Below the pieces are notes generated by a model, which was given only the letters and a program-made list of their open reading frames with translations, did no database searches and had not been told where the DNA came from. The position numbers were made by a program, and so were the translations under genes. 64,000 nucleotides of DNA from Clostridium paraputrificum (lineage in GTDB: Bacteria > Bacillota > Clostridia > Clostridiales > Clostridiaceae), in NCBI RefSeq assembly GCF_900447045.1, contig NZ_UAWH01000005.1:806001-870000 (forward strand), read 5' to 3'. Position 1 is the stretch's first letter. Each line of letters begins with the position of its first letter. Of the stretch, positions 26,740 through 35,565 are shown one piece after another.

Positions 26740-27681
26740 ATGTTATCATATACCATAGGTTTAGTGTTAGATTTTATAATAGGAGATCCTAATAATCCTT
26801 TTCATCCAGTAAGAATAATAGGATCTTTAGGTATTAAGCTTGAAAATATAACAAGAAGAGTATTTAAGAACTTAAAAATATCTGGATTTGTAACATGGTT
26901 AGGAGTTATATTAATAACTTTTTTAGTTAATTCATTAATATTTAGGCTTGCTTTTAGTATAAGCAATATATTTGGAATTATTATTGAAGGGATATTATTA
27001 TATTTTTGTATATCTTCTAAGGGATTAAAGGTAGAAGGATTAAAGGTAATTAAAGTTTTAGAATCAGGTGATATTGAGGGGGCAAGGAAGCAACTATCCT
27101 ACATAGTAGGAAGAGATACTAAAGTTCTAGATGAAGAAGGAATTATTAGAGCTGTAATTGAAACAGTAGCAGAAAATACATCAGATGGAATAATAGCGCC
27201 ACTATTATTTGGAGCTTTAGGTGGTGCACCTCTTGCTATGACATATAAAGCAGTTAATACTTGTGATTCAATGTTTGGATATAAGAATGATAAGTACATA
27301 GATTTTGGGTTTGTACCTGCAAAGATGGATGATTTATTTAATTATATTCCAGCAAGAATTACAGGATATTTAGTGATTTTTGCTGCATTTATATTGGGAC
27401 TAGATTATAAAAATAGCTATAGAATTTATAAGAGAGATAGATATAATCATACTAGTCCTAATAGTGCTCATCCAGAATCAGCTGTTGCAGGAGCTTTAGG
27501 AATAAGACTTGGAGGAGCAAATTATTACTTTGGTAAGATTGTAGAAAAGCCAACAATAGGTGATAAGAATAAAGTAATAGAAATTTCAGATTTATATAAG
27601 ACAAATAATATTTTATTAGTAGTTACTTTATTAGGATTTAGTGTTGGACTTATTATAATAGTTCTTGGAGGGTTAATATAA
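26740..27681 (+). CDS. cbiB: Adenosylcobinamide-phosphate synthase CbiB
   Basis: CbiB attaches the aminopropanol (phosphate) arm to adenosylcobyric acid at the membrane. Family motifs are DFIIGDPNNPFHPVRIIG at the start, ENTSDGIIAPLLFGALGGAP in the middle and SPNSAHPESAVAGALG towards the end, with several membrane helices over 313 residues. It overlaps the cobD start by one base. (This protein is called CobD in aerobic-pathway nomenclature.). Confidence 0.95.
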   Translation: MLSYTIGLVLDFIIGDPNNPFHPVRIIGSLGIKLENITRRVFKNLKISGFVTWLGVILITFLVNSLIFRLAFSISNIFGIIIEGILLYFCISSKGLKVEGLKVIKVLESGDIEGARKQLSYIVGRDTKVLDEEGIIRAVIETVAENTSDGIIAPLLFGALGGAPLAMTYKAVNTCDSMFGYKNDKYIDFGFVPAKMDDLFNYIPARITGYLVIFAAFILGLDYKNSYRIYKRDRYNHTSPNSAHPESAVAGALGIRLGGANYYFGKIVEKPTIGDKNKVIEISDLYKTNNILLVVTLLGFSVGLIIIVLGGLI

Positions 27682-28745
27682 TGAACTTAGGACACGGTGG
27701 AAATGTAGAAGAGATATGTAGAAAATATAATGTTTGTGAAAAAGAGATTATAGATTTTTCTGCTAATATAAATCCTTTAGGAATTTCTAAGAAAGTTAAG
27801 GAAGAAATGATTAAATCTTTAGACAGAATAGAAAGGTATCCAGATATAACTTATCACGATTTGAGAATGGGTATTTCTGAATATGAAGGTATTGATTATA
27901 ATAATATACTTTTAGGTAATGGAGCAGCTGAGGTTATATTTAATGTAATTAGAGGGCTAAATCCTAAAAAGGTTCTTATTCCAGCTCCAACCTTTTCTGA
28001 ATATGAAGATGGTATAAGGGCTATTAATGGAGAAATAGTTTATTATAAATTAAATAGGGAAAATTTTAAGTTAGATGATGGATTTTTAGAAGCTATAGAT
28101 AAAAGTATGGATATGCTTTTCATCTGTAATCCTAATAATCCAACAGGGCAGTTAGTATCTAAGGAGTTTTTAATTAAAGTGTTAAATAAATCTTCCAATA
28201 CTAAGGTTGTTATAGATGAGTCATTTTTAGATTTTATAGAAGATAAAAGTAGATACTCTTTAATAGACATGTGTAAAGAGTATGAAAATCTTATTATAGT
28301 TAAGTCTCTTACAAAGTTTTTTAGTTTTCCTGGCATAAGAGTAGGTTATGGAATTACAGGAAACGCTGAATTTATTAGAAAGATTAACAAGGTTTCTGTG
28401 CCATGGTCTATAAATACAGTTGCTTCAACTGGAGCAATAGTCGCGTTGAAAGAAAGAGAATACCAGAAAAATTCAATAGATTTTATAAAAAATGAAAAAG
28501 TATTTTTATATAATGAGTTATGTACGTTTAAAGAATTAGAGGTCTTTGAGGGGGTAGTTAACTTTATATTTTTTAAGACTAGAATAGATATTAATTTAAA
28601 AGAAGAACTTATTAAGCATGGAATAATTATAAGAAGCTGTAGTAATTATATAGGGTTAGGTTCTGATTACTATAGGGTTGCTGTAAGAACTAGAGGGCAA
28701 AATGAGAAACTTATATATGCTCTAAGAAAGGTATTTAATAAATGA
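27681..28745 (+). CDS. cobD: L-threonine-O-3-phosphate decarboxylase CobD
   Basis: This PLP enzyme decarboxylates L-threonine phosphate to (R)-1-amino-2-propanol phosphate, the arm CbiB attaches. It starts with the CobD-typical HGGNVEEICRKY and IDFSANINPLG. The PLP lysine lies in VKSLTKFFSFPGIRVGYG. It resembles histidinol-phosphate aminotransferases, but the start and context settle the call. It overlaps the next gene by 4 bases, tying that gene to threonine phosphate metabolism. Confidence 0.92.
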   Translation: MNLGHGGNVEEICRKYNVCEKEIIDFSANINPLGISKKVKEEMIKSLDRIERYPDITYHDLRMGISEYEGIDYNNILLGNGAAEVIFNVIRGLNPKKVLIPAPTFSEYEDGIRAINGEIVYYKLNRENFKLDDGFLEAIDKSMDMLFICNPNNPTGQLVSKEFLIKVLNKSSNTKVVIDESFLDFIEDKSRYSLIDMCKEYENLIIVKSLTKFFSFPGIRVGYGITGNAEFIRKINKVSVPWSINTVASTGAIVALKEREYQKNSIDFIKNEKVFLYNELCTFKELEVFEGVVNFIFFKTRIDINLKEELIKHGIIIRSCSNYIGLGSDYYRVAVRTRGQNEKLIYALRKVFNK

Positions 28746-29722
28746 AAGATATATTGATTATACTAGATGGATTTATGGAGGAGTGTCTTGAGGGACATTC
28801 CTTTAAAAAACTTCTTTTTGGAGATATGAAGTTAAATTATACTGAAATGAAAGAAGACTTTTCAGTGGAAGGAAAGGATTTAGATAGTTTAAACTGTATT
28901 TTTAAAATGCTTGGTTACGATAGTTCTAAGGTAGATATCGGAGAAAGGGCCTTTTATGAAGCTTTAAATAGGGGGATAGAAATAAAAGGTGGAAGTGGTA
29001 TTTATAGGTGCAATATAATTAAGGTTAATAATGGAATACTAGAAGATTTTACTGGTGGAGATTTAGATAAAAATATAGGAGAAGTTTTAAAAGAATTAAA
29101 AGTAGAAGGTGGATATTTTTATCCATGTTACCAATATAAGAATTTACTTCTTTTAAATGAGATTGTACAGGAAAAGCTTAACCCACCGCATTTTAGTGTG
29201 GGTAAAAAAGTAGAAGAAATTATGCCTGAAAATAAAAGATTAAGGAATATAATTAATTACTCCTATGAATTTTTCAAAGATAGGGATTTAGAAGGATTAA
29301 TGCTTTGGCCTTGGGGGGCCTCGGGTGAGGTGAAATTGAAGAAGTATAATAAGGAATCAGTGTTAATCGGAGGAATAGATTTAATTTGTGGTATGGGAAA
29401 GGCTTTAGGAATGATAGTTGTTCAACCTAAAGGAGCTACAGGGGAGTGGAACAGCGCGTTGCATAATAAACTAGAAGGTGTATTAGAGTGGCTTCCAAAA
29501 GCTAATAATATTATTTTACATGTAAATGGATTTGATGAGCTTTCTCATAGAAAAGATTTTAAAGGCAAAATACAGTTTTTAGAAAAAGTTAAAAATGAGC
29601 TTCTTTTTCCTTTATTAAATCTGAAGGGGATAAATATAAGAATAACTTGTGACCATAGGACAGATTCCTTTACAGGTAGTCATGAAAAAGGATATGTACC
29701 ATATCTAAGTATATTTAATTGA
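28742..29722 (+). CDS. ApgM-like (alkaline phosphatase superfamily) protein in the B12 operon
   Basis: The 326-residue protein resembles the archaeal-type cofactor-independent phosphoglycerate mutase ApgM and its proposed homoserine-kinase relatives. Metal-ligand positions are kept: Asp9 (IILDGF), FDELSHRKDF and TCDHRTD...SH near the C-terminus. Ser49 in DSLNCIFKMLGYD aligns with the catalytic Ser, followed by the family LGYD and an ALNRG...GIYRCN segment like the ApgM EALGAG...FRCN. It is about 70-80 residues shorter than ApgM. It overlaps cobD by 4 bases. I infer a phosphotransfer role on threonine; a plain phosphatase or mutase is possible. Confidence 0.7.
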   Translation: MKDILIILDGFMEECLEGHSFKKLLFGDMKLNYTEMKEDFSVEGKDLDSLNCIFKMLGYDSSKVDIGERAFYEALNRGIEIKGGSGIYRCNIIKVNNGILEDFTGGDLDKNIGEVLKELKVEGGYFYPCYQYKNLLLLNEIVQEKLNPPHFSVGKKVEEIMPENKRLRNIINYSYEFFKDRDLEGLMLWPWGASGEVKLKKYNKESVLIGGIDLICGMGKALGMIVVQPKGATGEWNSALHNKLEGVLEWLPKANNIILHVNGFDELSHRKDFKGKIQFLEKVKNELLFPLLNLKGINIRITCDHRTDSFTGSHEKGYVPYLSIFN

Positions 29723-29747
29723 CAAAATATAAGCCTTTAACTATAAT
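29719..29747 (+). promoter_or_regulatory. Promoter of the riboswitch-controlled B12 uptake operon
   Basis: TTGACA (29719-29724), exactly 17 bases, TATAAT (29742-29747). The -35 box includes the TGA stop codon of the preceding ApgM-like gene. Confidence 0.85.
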
Positions 29748-29754
29748 TATTAGG

Positions 29755-30027
29755 AATTGACTTGTTTTAGGTGTTTTACTTAATAGGGAATGGAGTGTAA
29801 ATCTTCAACTACCCCAGTAACCGTGAAATGGACAAAATCTAGTTAAGCCACTGCATAATTATTTATGTGGGAAGGTTAGATTGCGGATGAAGTTAAGTCG
29901 GGAGACCTGCCTAATAACGATGGTACTATTATTCTCTGAGGGTGGAATTATAGGGTACGTAGGTCATTTTACTTATTGTACAAAAAAGTAGAATGTATAT
30001 GCATACCTTATGGGTATGCATTTTTTT
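29755..30027 (+). promoter_or_regulatory. Cobalamin riboswitch with terminator
   Basis: The leader contains the conserved AGCCACTGC...GTGGGAAGG arm (about 29846-29877) and the B12 box GTCGGGAGACCTGCCTA (about 29897-29913). A terminator follows: ATGCATACC (29999-30007) pairs with GGTATGCAT (30013-30021), then seven Ts. Binding of adenosylcobalamin or a relative is expected to favour termination and so reduce btuFCD, DUF71 and cobQ expression. Confidence 0.93.
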
Positions 30028-30078
30028 ATCCTATGTTTTCAATTCAAAACCCCATAATGTAAATGGAGGGATTAAAAA

Positions 30079-30990
30079 ATGAAACTAACAAAAAAACTAA
30101 CAGGTCTTATTTTATCTACTATGATGTTACTAACATTATTAGTAGGTTGCTCAGATAAGGCTGTAACAATGCAAGACAGAGAAGGAAATGACTTTACTAA
30201 GCCTAGCAAGGTGGAAAGAATAATATCAACAGCACCATCTAATACAGAAGTTTTAGTTGCGTTGGGAATGGCTGATAAATTAGTCGCTGTAGATAAGTAT
30301 TCAGAGGATGTTAAAGGAATAAGTGAAGATATACCAAAGATAAATTTTAGAAATCCAGATGCTGAAACTATTATAGGATTAGAACCAGATATAATAATTG
30401 CATCAGGACATAATAAAGCTGGAGATGAGGATCCATTCCAAGCTGTTAAAGATGCAGGAATACCTGTAGTATATATTCCAAGTAGCGTAAGTTTTGATGG
30501 AATATATGGAGATATTGAATTTATAGGTAACTTAGTTGATAAAAAGAAGGAAGCTTCTAAATTAGTTGAAGATATGAAAAAGGAAGTTGCTGATATAAAA
30601 GCAATTGGAGATACAATAACTGATAAGAAAAAAGTTTACTTTGAAATAGGTTCAGGTTCAAAGCTTAGTTCATTTGGTTCAGATACATTCTTAAATGAAG
30701 CTATTTCAATAATTGGAGCTAAGAATATATTTGAATCTGAAAAGAGTTGGATTTCGCCAAGTGAAGAATCAGTTATAGCTGCTAATCCAGATGTAATCTT
30801 AACAAACCAAGCATTTTTAGATGATCCAATAGGTTCAATTGCTAAAAGAAAAGGATGGGAAGGTGTTACTGCTATTAAGAATAATCAAATATTTCTTTTA
30901 GATAAGAATACTACATCACGTCCAAGTCAAAATGTTATAGCTGCATTAAAAGAAATGGCAAAGGCTGTATATCCAGACAAGTATGAATAA
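30079..30990 (+). CDS. btuF: Corrinoid ABC transporter substrate-binding lipoprotein BtuF-like
   Basis: A lipoprotein signal (LLTLLVGCSDK, lipobox Cys about residue 24) is followed by a cluster A-II periplasmic-binding fold (IISTAPSNTEVLVALG, GLEPDIIIASG, IAANPDVILTNQ). The family includes iron-siderophore binders. The cobalamin riboswitch upstream and B12 genes downstream make corrinoid the likely ligand. It overlaps the permease gene by 8 bases. Length of 303 residues is typical. Confidence 0.88.
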   Translation: MKLTKKLTGLILSTMMLLTLLVGCSDKAVTMQDREGNDFTKPSKVERIISTAPSNTEVLVALGMADKLVAVDKYSEDVKGISEDIPKINFRNPDAETIIGLEPDIIIASGHNKAGDEDPFQAVKDAGIPVVYIPSSVSFDGIYGDIEFIGNLVDKKKEASKLVEDMKKEVADIKAIGDTITDKKKVYFEIGSGSKLSSFGSDTFLNEAISIIGAKNIFESEKSWISPSEESVIAANPDVILTNQAFLDDPIGSIAKRKGWEGVTAIKNNQIFLLDKNTTSRPSQNVIAALKEMAKAVYPDKYE

Positions 30991-32008
30991 AAAGAGAAAG
31001 ATGTTATTGTGGTTATCACTACCACTAGCATTTTTAGTGATATGTATTGGAACTTCCATTGGAAGTTCCAATATTAATATATTCAACATTATTTCAGTTA
31101 TTGGGAACAAGTTATTTTCTATTCCTTTAATTGAAGGTGTTGGAAGTAATGACGTAGCGATTATCTGGGTTGTAAGATTTCCAAGAGTTTTACTTGCTTT
31201 TATGATAGGAGCAGCACTATCAGTAAGTGGAGCAGTTATGCAGTCAATACTTAAGAACCCTTTAGCTTCACCATATACATTAGGGGTGTCCTCAGGAGCA
31301 TCTTTAGGTGTAGGAATATATATAATTTTAGGGGTATCAATTCCATTTATAGGGAATTTAGCATTACCTTTTATAGGATTTTTATCAGGGCTTTTAACAG
31401 TGATTATGGTTATTTTGTTTGCTAATAGAGTAGATAGAGGTATGTCTAATAATACTATTATTTTATCAGGTATGGTTTTTTCACTTTTTGCAAGTGCTAT
31501 GCTTACTACCATTTCAGCATTAAATACTCATAAAATTGAGGCCATAACCATGTGGCAAATGGGTTCCTTTAACATGAGAGGATGGTCTTACTTGCTAGTA
31601 GGGCTTCCATTCTTTATTGTAGGAGTATCTATTGTATTAAGATATTCTAGGGAAATGGATATTTTAACATTTGGAGAAGATGGAGCAAAAGCAATAGGAG
31701 TTGAAACTGAAAAAGTAAAAAAACATTTGTTATTTTCAACAGCAGTGCTTACAGGAAGTGCTGTAGCTTTAAGCGGAACTATAGGATTTATAGATTTAAT
31801 TGTACCGCATTTAGTGAGAAAGATATTTGGATCAAACCATAAAGTAGTTATACCTATGTGTATTTTATTAGGAGGATCTTTTATGGTTCTTACAGATTTA
31901 GTAGCTAGAACTATAATAAGTCCATCTGAATTACCAGTTGGTGCAATAACTGCAATTATAGGAGCACCATTCTTTGGCTACTTATATTTTAGTAAAAGAA
32001 GTAGGTGA
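30983..32008 (+). CDS. btuC: Corrinoid ABC transporter permease BtuC-like
   Basis: A FecCD/BtuC permease of 341 residues with about ten membrane helices. The family segments RFPRVLLAFMIGAALSVSGA, NPLASPYTLGVSSGASLG and the coupling region GFIDLIVPHLVRKIFG are intact. Substrate assignment to corrinoids comes from the riboswitch and operon. It is translated from within the end of btuF and ends 4 bases before btuD. Confidence 0.9.
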   Translation: MNKKRKMLLWLSLPLAFLVICIGTSIGSSNINIFNIISVIGNKLFSIPLIEGVGSNDVAIIWVVRFPRVLLAFMIGAALSVSGAVMQSILKNPLASPYTLGVSSGASLGVGIYIILGVSIPFIGNLALPFIGFLSGLLTVIMVILFANRVDRGMSNNTIILSGMVFSLFASAMLTTISALNTHKIEAITMWQMGSFNMRGWSYLLVGLPFFIVGVSIVLRYSREMDILTFGEDGAKAIGVETEKVKKHLLFSTAVLTGSAVALSGTIGFIDLIVPHLVRKIFGSNHKVVIPMCILLGGSFMVLTDLVARTIISPSELPVGAITAIIGAPFFGYLYFSKRSR

Positions 32009-32012
32009 TATT

Positions 32013-32768
32013 ATGCTAAAGGTTAGAAATTTATACTGTGGATATGATGGTAAAGACGTTATAAAAGATTTTAATATAGATATAACTAGGGGACAAAATG
32101 TTTCTATAGTTGGTCCAAATGGATGTGGAAAAAGTACCTTGCTTAAGGCAATGGTTAGCTTAATAGATTATAAAGGAAATATATTTTTAGATGGGAAAGA
32201 AGTTAAAAGTATAAAGAGAAAAGAGCTTGCAAAAAAGGTGGCTCTTATGAGTCAAAACTCTCAAATATATTTTCCATATACTGTTTATGAAACTGTTGCT
32301 TTGGGGAGATATGCTCATATAGATGGAGTATTCGCAAGACTTTCTAAGAAGGATGAGGAAATAATATTAAACTGTCTTAGTAATGTAGGGATTTTAGATT
32401 TAAAAGATAAACTTATAAATGAACTATCTGGAGGACAACTTCAAAGAGTTTATCTTGCAAGGGTTTTTGCACAGGAACCTGATGTTATTTTACTTGATGA
32501 ACCTACAAATCATTTGGATTTAAAGTGTCAGATAGAAATATTAGAACATATAAACAAATGGACAAAGGAAAATCAAAAAACTGTTATTGGAGTATTACAT
32601 GATTTAAACCTTGTTCAAATGTTTAGTGATGATGTGATTATGTTAAGTGAAGGATATATAGTTTCTAAAGGCAAGACAAAGGATGTATTATCAGAAGATA
32701 AACTTAAAGAAGTTTATGGAGTGGATATAAAGAAGTTTATGATAAATGCCTTAGAAAAGTGGAGGTAG
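32013..32768 (+). CDS. btuD: Corrinoid ABC transporter ATPase BtuD-like
   Basis: The ATPase has Walker A GPNGCGKST, the signature LSGGQLQRVYLAR, Walker B VILLDEPTNHLD and a switch His in GVLHDLN. It is of the FecE/BtuD type that works with FecCD permeases. The start is ATG 32013 after TAGGTGATA; an in-frame ATG 39 bases upstream lies inside btuC and lacks a ribosome site. It powers uptake with the two preceding gene products. Confidence 0.9.
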   Translation: MLKVRNLYCGYDGKDVIKDFNIDITRGQNVSIVGPNGCGKSTLLKAMVSLIDYKGNIFLDGKEVKSIKRKELAKKVALMSQNSQIYFPYTVYETVALGRYAHIDGVFARLSKKDEEIILNCLSNVGILDLKDKLINELSGGQLQRVYLARVFAQEPDVILLDEPTNHLDLKCQIEILEHINKWTKENQKTVIGVLHDLNLVQMFSDDVIMLSEGYIVSKGKTKDVLSEDKLKEVYGVDIKKFMINALEKWR

Positions 32769-32774
32769 ATTATA

Positions 32775-33419
32775 ATGAAAAAGTTTGTTATGTCATATAG
32801 TTGTGGTAAAGATAGTACACTTTCTCTTTATAGAATGATAAAGGGAGGATATACACCATTAGCTTTATTAGTAACTGTTGATAAAAAAGTATGTAGAAGT
32901 TGGTTTCATGGAATCCAAGAACATTTATTAAATGAAGTATCAAAGTCCTTAGAAATAGAATTAGATATGATAAAGTGTCAGGGAGAAGAGTACAAGACTG
33001 CCTTTGAAAAAACTTTAAGGAAGTGGAAGGAACAAGGCGCAGATGCTTGTGTATTTGGAGATATAGATTTAGAAGCGCATAGAACTTGGTGTACTGAAAG
33101 ATGTGAAGCAGTAGGGTTGGAAGCTATATTTCCATTATGGCTTGAAGATAGAGAAGCTTTGACTTATGAGTTTATAGATAGTGGCTTTAAAACTGTTATT
33201 AAGAATGTAAGGCTAAAGGATATGGGACCAGAGTTTTTAGGCGAAGTTTTAACAAAAGAAGTTGTTGAAAGAATAAAGGCAACTGGTTCAGATCCTTGTG
33301 GAGAAAATGGAGAATATCATACTTTCGTATTTGATGGTCCATTGTTTAAGAATAAAATTCAATTTGAAACAGGGAAGAATATTCTTACAGAAACTCATGG
33401 ATTTTTAGATATTAGATAG
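32775..33419 (+). CDS. DUF71/COG2102 ATP pyrophosphatase, B12-salvage type
   Basis: An N-type PP-loop (SYSCGKDSTLSLY) and the diphthine-ammonia ligase-family motif GSDPCGENGEYHTFVFDGP identify DUF71. In eukaryotes and archaea this family (Dph6) amidates diphthamide. Bacteria lack diphthamide, and published comparative genomics of DUF71 tied the bacterial B12-linked subgroup to cobalamin salvage. Here it lies between btuD and cobQ under the same riboswitch, fitting that subgroup. The exact amidation or hydrolysis it performs is not known. The length is 214 residues. Confidence 0.85.
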   Translation: MKKFVMSYSCGKDSTLSLYRMIKGGYTPLALLVTVDKKVCRSWFHGIQEHLLNEVSKSLEIELDMIKCQGEEYKTAFEKTLRKWKEQGADACVFGDIDLEAHRTWCTERCEAVGLEAIFPLWLEDREALTYEFIDSGFKTVIKNVRLKDMGPEFLGEVLTKEVVERIKATGSDPCGENGEYHTFVFDGPLFKNKIQFETGKNILTETHGFLDIR

Positions 33420-33428
33420 GGTGATAGT

Positions 33429-34883
33429 ATGGAAGCTAAAAGATTAATGTTTTTAGGAACAGCATCTTCTGTGGGTAAGAGTACATTAGCAACAGCTTTT
33501 TGTAGATATTATAAAAGAAAAGGATATAATGTTGCTCCTTTTAAGGCTTTAAATATTTCTTTAAATTCTTTTGTTACTAAAGAAGGAGATGAAATAGGAA
33601 GGGCACAGGTTGTTCAGGCAGAAGCTTGTGAAATAGAGCCTAAGGAATATATGAATCCAATTTTAATGAAGCCTAGTGCAAACAATAAAACACAAGTTAT
33701 TGTTAGAGGTAAAGTTTACTGTACAATGGATGGCTATAAGTATAAGGACTTAAATAAGTATTTAAAAGGTGTTGCAAAGGAAGCCTTTGACCATATATCT
33801 AAGGACTATGATTTTATAGTTTTAGAGGGGTCTGGAAGCTGCGCAGAAATAAATTTAAGAGAAACTGATATAGCAAATATAGAAATGGCTAAGGTTTCTA
33901 ATTCACCTGTAATATTAGTTGCAGATATTGATAGAGGTGGGGTATTTGCTTCAATAGTTGGAACCATAATGCTTTTACCTCCAGAAGAGAGGGCTTTAAT
34001 TAAAGGCGTAATAATTAATAAGTTTAGGGGAAAGAAAGAATTTTTCAAACCTGCAATGAAACAAGTTGAAGAACTTATAAATATTCCTGTATTAGGAGTA
34101 ATGCCTTATTTTGAATTGAATATTGAGGATGAGGATGGGGTTACAGAAAAGATATCTAATAAAAAGGGAAAAGGTATTGATGTGGTGGTTATAAGATTAC
34201 CTCATATGTCAAACTTTACTGATTTTAATGTCTTAAGAGCAATGAATGGTATTAACATAAGATATATAAATTCTCCAAAAGAGATTGAAAATGCTAAAAT
34301 GATTATAATTCCAGGAAGTAAAAATACAATTGAAGATTTAAATTTTATAAAGGAAACTGGATTCCGTGAAATTATCCTAGAAAAAGCTAAAAGTGATACT
34401 ATAATATTTGGAATCTGTGGTGGATATCAGATATTAGGAAAAGAGATTAAAGATCCTCTAGGGGTAGAGGGAAGTCCTAGAGAGGTAAAAGGGTTAGGAT
34501 TATTAGATTTAGCTACTACTTTTAATGGAAAGAAGAAGACTAGACAGGTTAAAGCAAAGAATAATGAAGGATTGGTTGTTAGAGGTTATGAAATCCATAA
34601 TGGAGTAAGTGAATGTTTAGATGATAAATCTATATGGATACAGGGAGAAGCTGGGGAAGTTTTAGGCATGAAGAGTAGAAATGTATATGGAACATATCTT
34701 CATGGAATATTTGAAGAAGAGGACTTTGCCTATACCTTTATAAATAAATACGTTAGCCAACTTGAATGCCATGAAAAAGTTAGTTATAAAGAATACAAGA
34801 TGAATGAGTATGATAAGTTGTGTGATATTTTAGAAGAGAATATAGATATGGACCTTGTTAATTCTATAATTAATGGTAAATAG
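33429..34883 (+). CDS. cobQ: Cobyric acid synthase CobQ
   Basis: CobQ amidates four side chains of adenosylcobyrinic acid a,c-diamide using glutamine and ATP. The N-terminal ATP domain (GTASSVGKSTLATAFCRYY, APFKALNISLNS, EGSGSCAEINLRE) is followed by a type I glutaminase domain with nucleophile Cys in GICGGYQILG and late His in TYLHGIFE. At 484 residues it is complete. No corrin-ring genes occur in this window, so the substrate must come from salvage or from genes elsewhere. Confidence 0.95.
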   Translation: MEAKRLMFLGTASSVGKSTLATAFCRYYKRKGYNVAPFKALNISLNSFVTKEGDEIGRAQVVQAEACEIEPKEYMNPILMKPSANNKTQVIVRGKVYCTMDGYKYKDLNKYLKGVAKEAFDHISKDYDFIVLEGSGSCAEINLRETDIANIEMAKVSNSPVILVADIDRGGVFASIVGTIMLLPPEERALIKGVIINKFRGKKEFFKPAMKQVEELINIPVLGVMPYFELNIEDEDGVTEKISNKKGKGIDVVVIRLPHMSNFTDFNVLRAMNGINIRYINSPKEIENAKMIIIPGSKNTIEDLNFIKETGFREIILEKAKSDTIIFGICGGYQILGKEIKDPLGVEGSPREVKGLGLLDLATTFNGKKKTRQVKAKNNEGLVVRGYEIHNGVSECLDDKSIWIQGEAGEVLGMKSRNVYGTYLHGIFEEEDFAYTFINKYVSQLECHEKVSYKEYKMNEYDKLCDILEENIDMDLVNSIINGK

Positions 34884-34890
34884 TTTATGT

Positions 34891-34920
34891 GGAACTGCTT
34901 AGGCAGTTTCTTTTTTCTTT
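34891..34920 (+). terminator. Terminator of the btuF-cobQ operon
   Basis: GGAACTGC and GGCAGTTTC pair around TTA, followed by TTTTTTCTTT. Confidence 0.85.
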
Positions 34921-34987
34921 ATTAAGTCATTTATAATATTTCTGCATATTATATTTTGAGGAATTTCTATAAAAAAGGATGAAAGAG

Positions 34988-35548
34988 ATGAGTACAAAGA
35001 AAAAGTTTGAAGAAGTATCTATAGAATGCATTTTAAAGATTAGTTATGACATTTGGGATAGAAGTATGGAAGAATATAAGAAAACTATGAATGAGTGCAA
35101 TAATATAACCTATAAAGATGCTATGAAGTATAGATACTATCACTCTAAGCTAACTGGAGATATTGCTTTAAAGTTATATAGGAAGTATATTATTAATAAA
35201 GACAATAGGGATGAAAGAATATTATACTTATCAGCTCTTACTCATGATATAAAGAAAATAGATAAAAAGCATAGTCAAGCAGGTGCTGATTGGATAAGAA
35301 ATAATATAGGTGACTTTTTTGAAATATCAGATGATGACATAGAAAAAGTAGCTTTATTAGTAAGGTATCATAAATCATCAGTAAAAAAGATAGAACACAT
35401 ACAAGATAAAAACATATTAGACTTAATCTTGATTCTTCAAATTGCAGATTCTCTTAGTAAATTTAGAGAAAAATCTGTTTATAAAGAGATAGACCATGAT
35501 AAATTAAAGAAGAAACTAATAGAAGTTATTGAAAGTTTCAATAAATAG
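34988..35548 (+). CDS. HD-domain phosphohydrolase-like protein
   Basis: The 186-residue protein shows the HD-domain metal ligands in order: a His in YYHSKLTG, the HD pair in ALTHDIKK, a His in KKHSQAGADWI, a His in RYHKSS and an Asp in QIADSLSK. Such domains hydrolyse phosphodiesters or nucleotides. It resembles small bacterial HD proteins but I cannot name a substrate. ATG 34988 is preferred to ATG 34979, which is too close to AAAAGG. It may be co-transcribed with the next small gene (17-base gap). Confidence 0.78.
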   Translation: MSTKKKFEEVSIECILKISYDIWDRSMEEYKKTMNECNNITYKDAMKYRYYHSKLTGDIALKLYRKYIINKDNRDERILYLSALTHDIKKIDKKHSQAGADWIRNNIGDFFEISDDDIEKVALLVRYHKSSVKKIEHIQDKNILDLILILQIADSLSKFREKSVYKEIDHDKLKKKLIEVIESFNK

Positions 35549-35565
35549 GAAGAGAGGTAGGTATT

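Noticed and set aside
30946..31512. Reverse-strand frame of 188 codons across btuF/btuC
   Set aside because: It is the antisense shadow of a well-identified permease gene, with no ribosome site or recognisable product.
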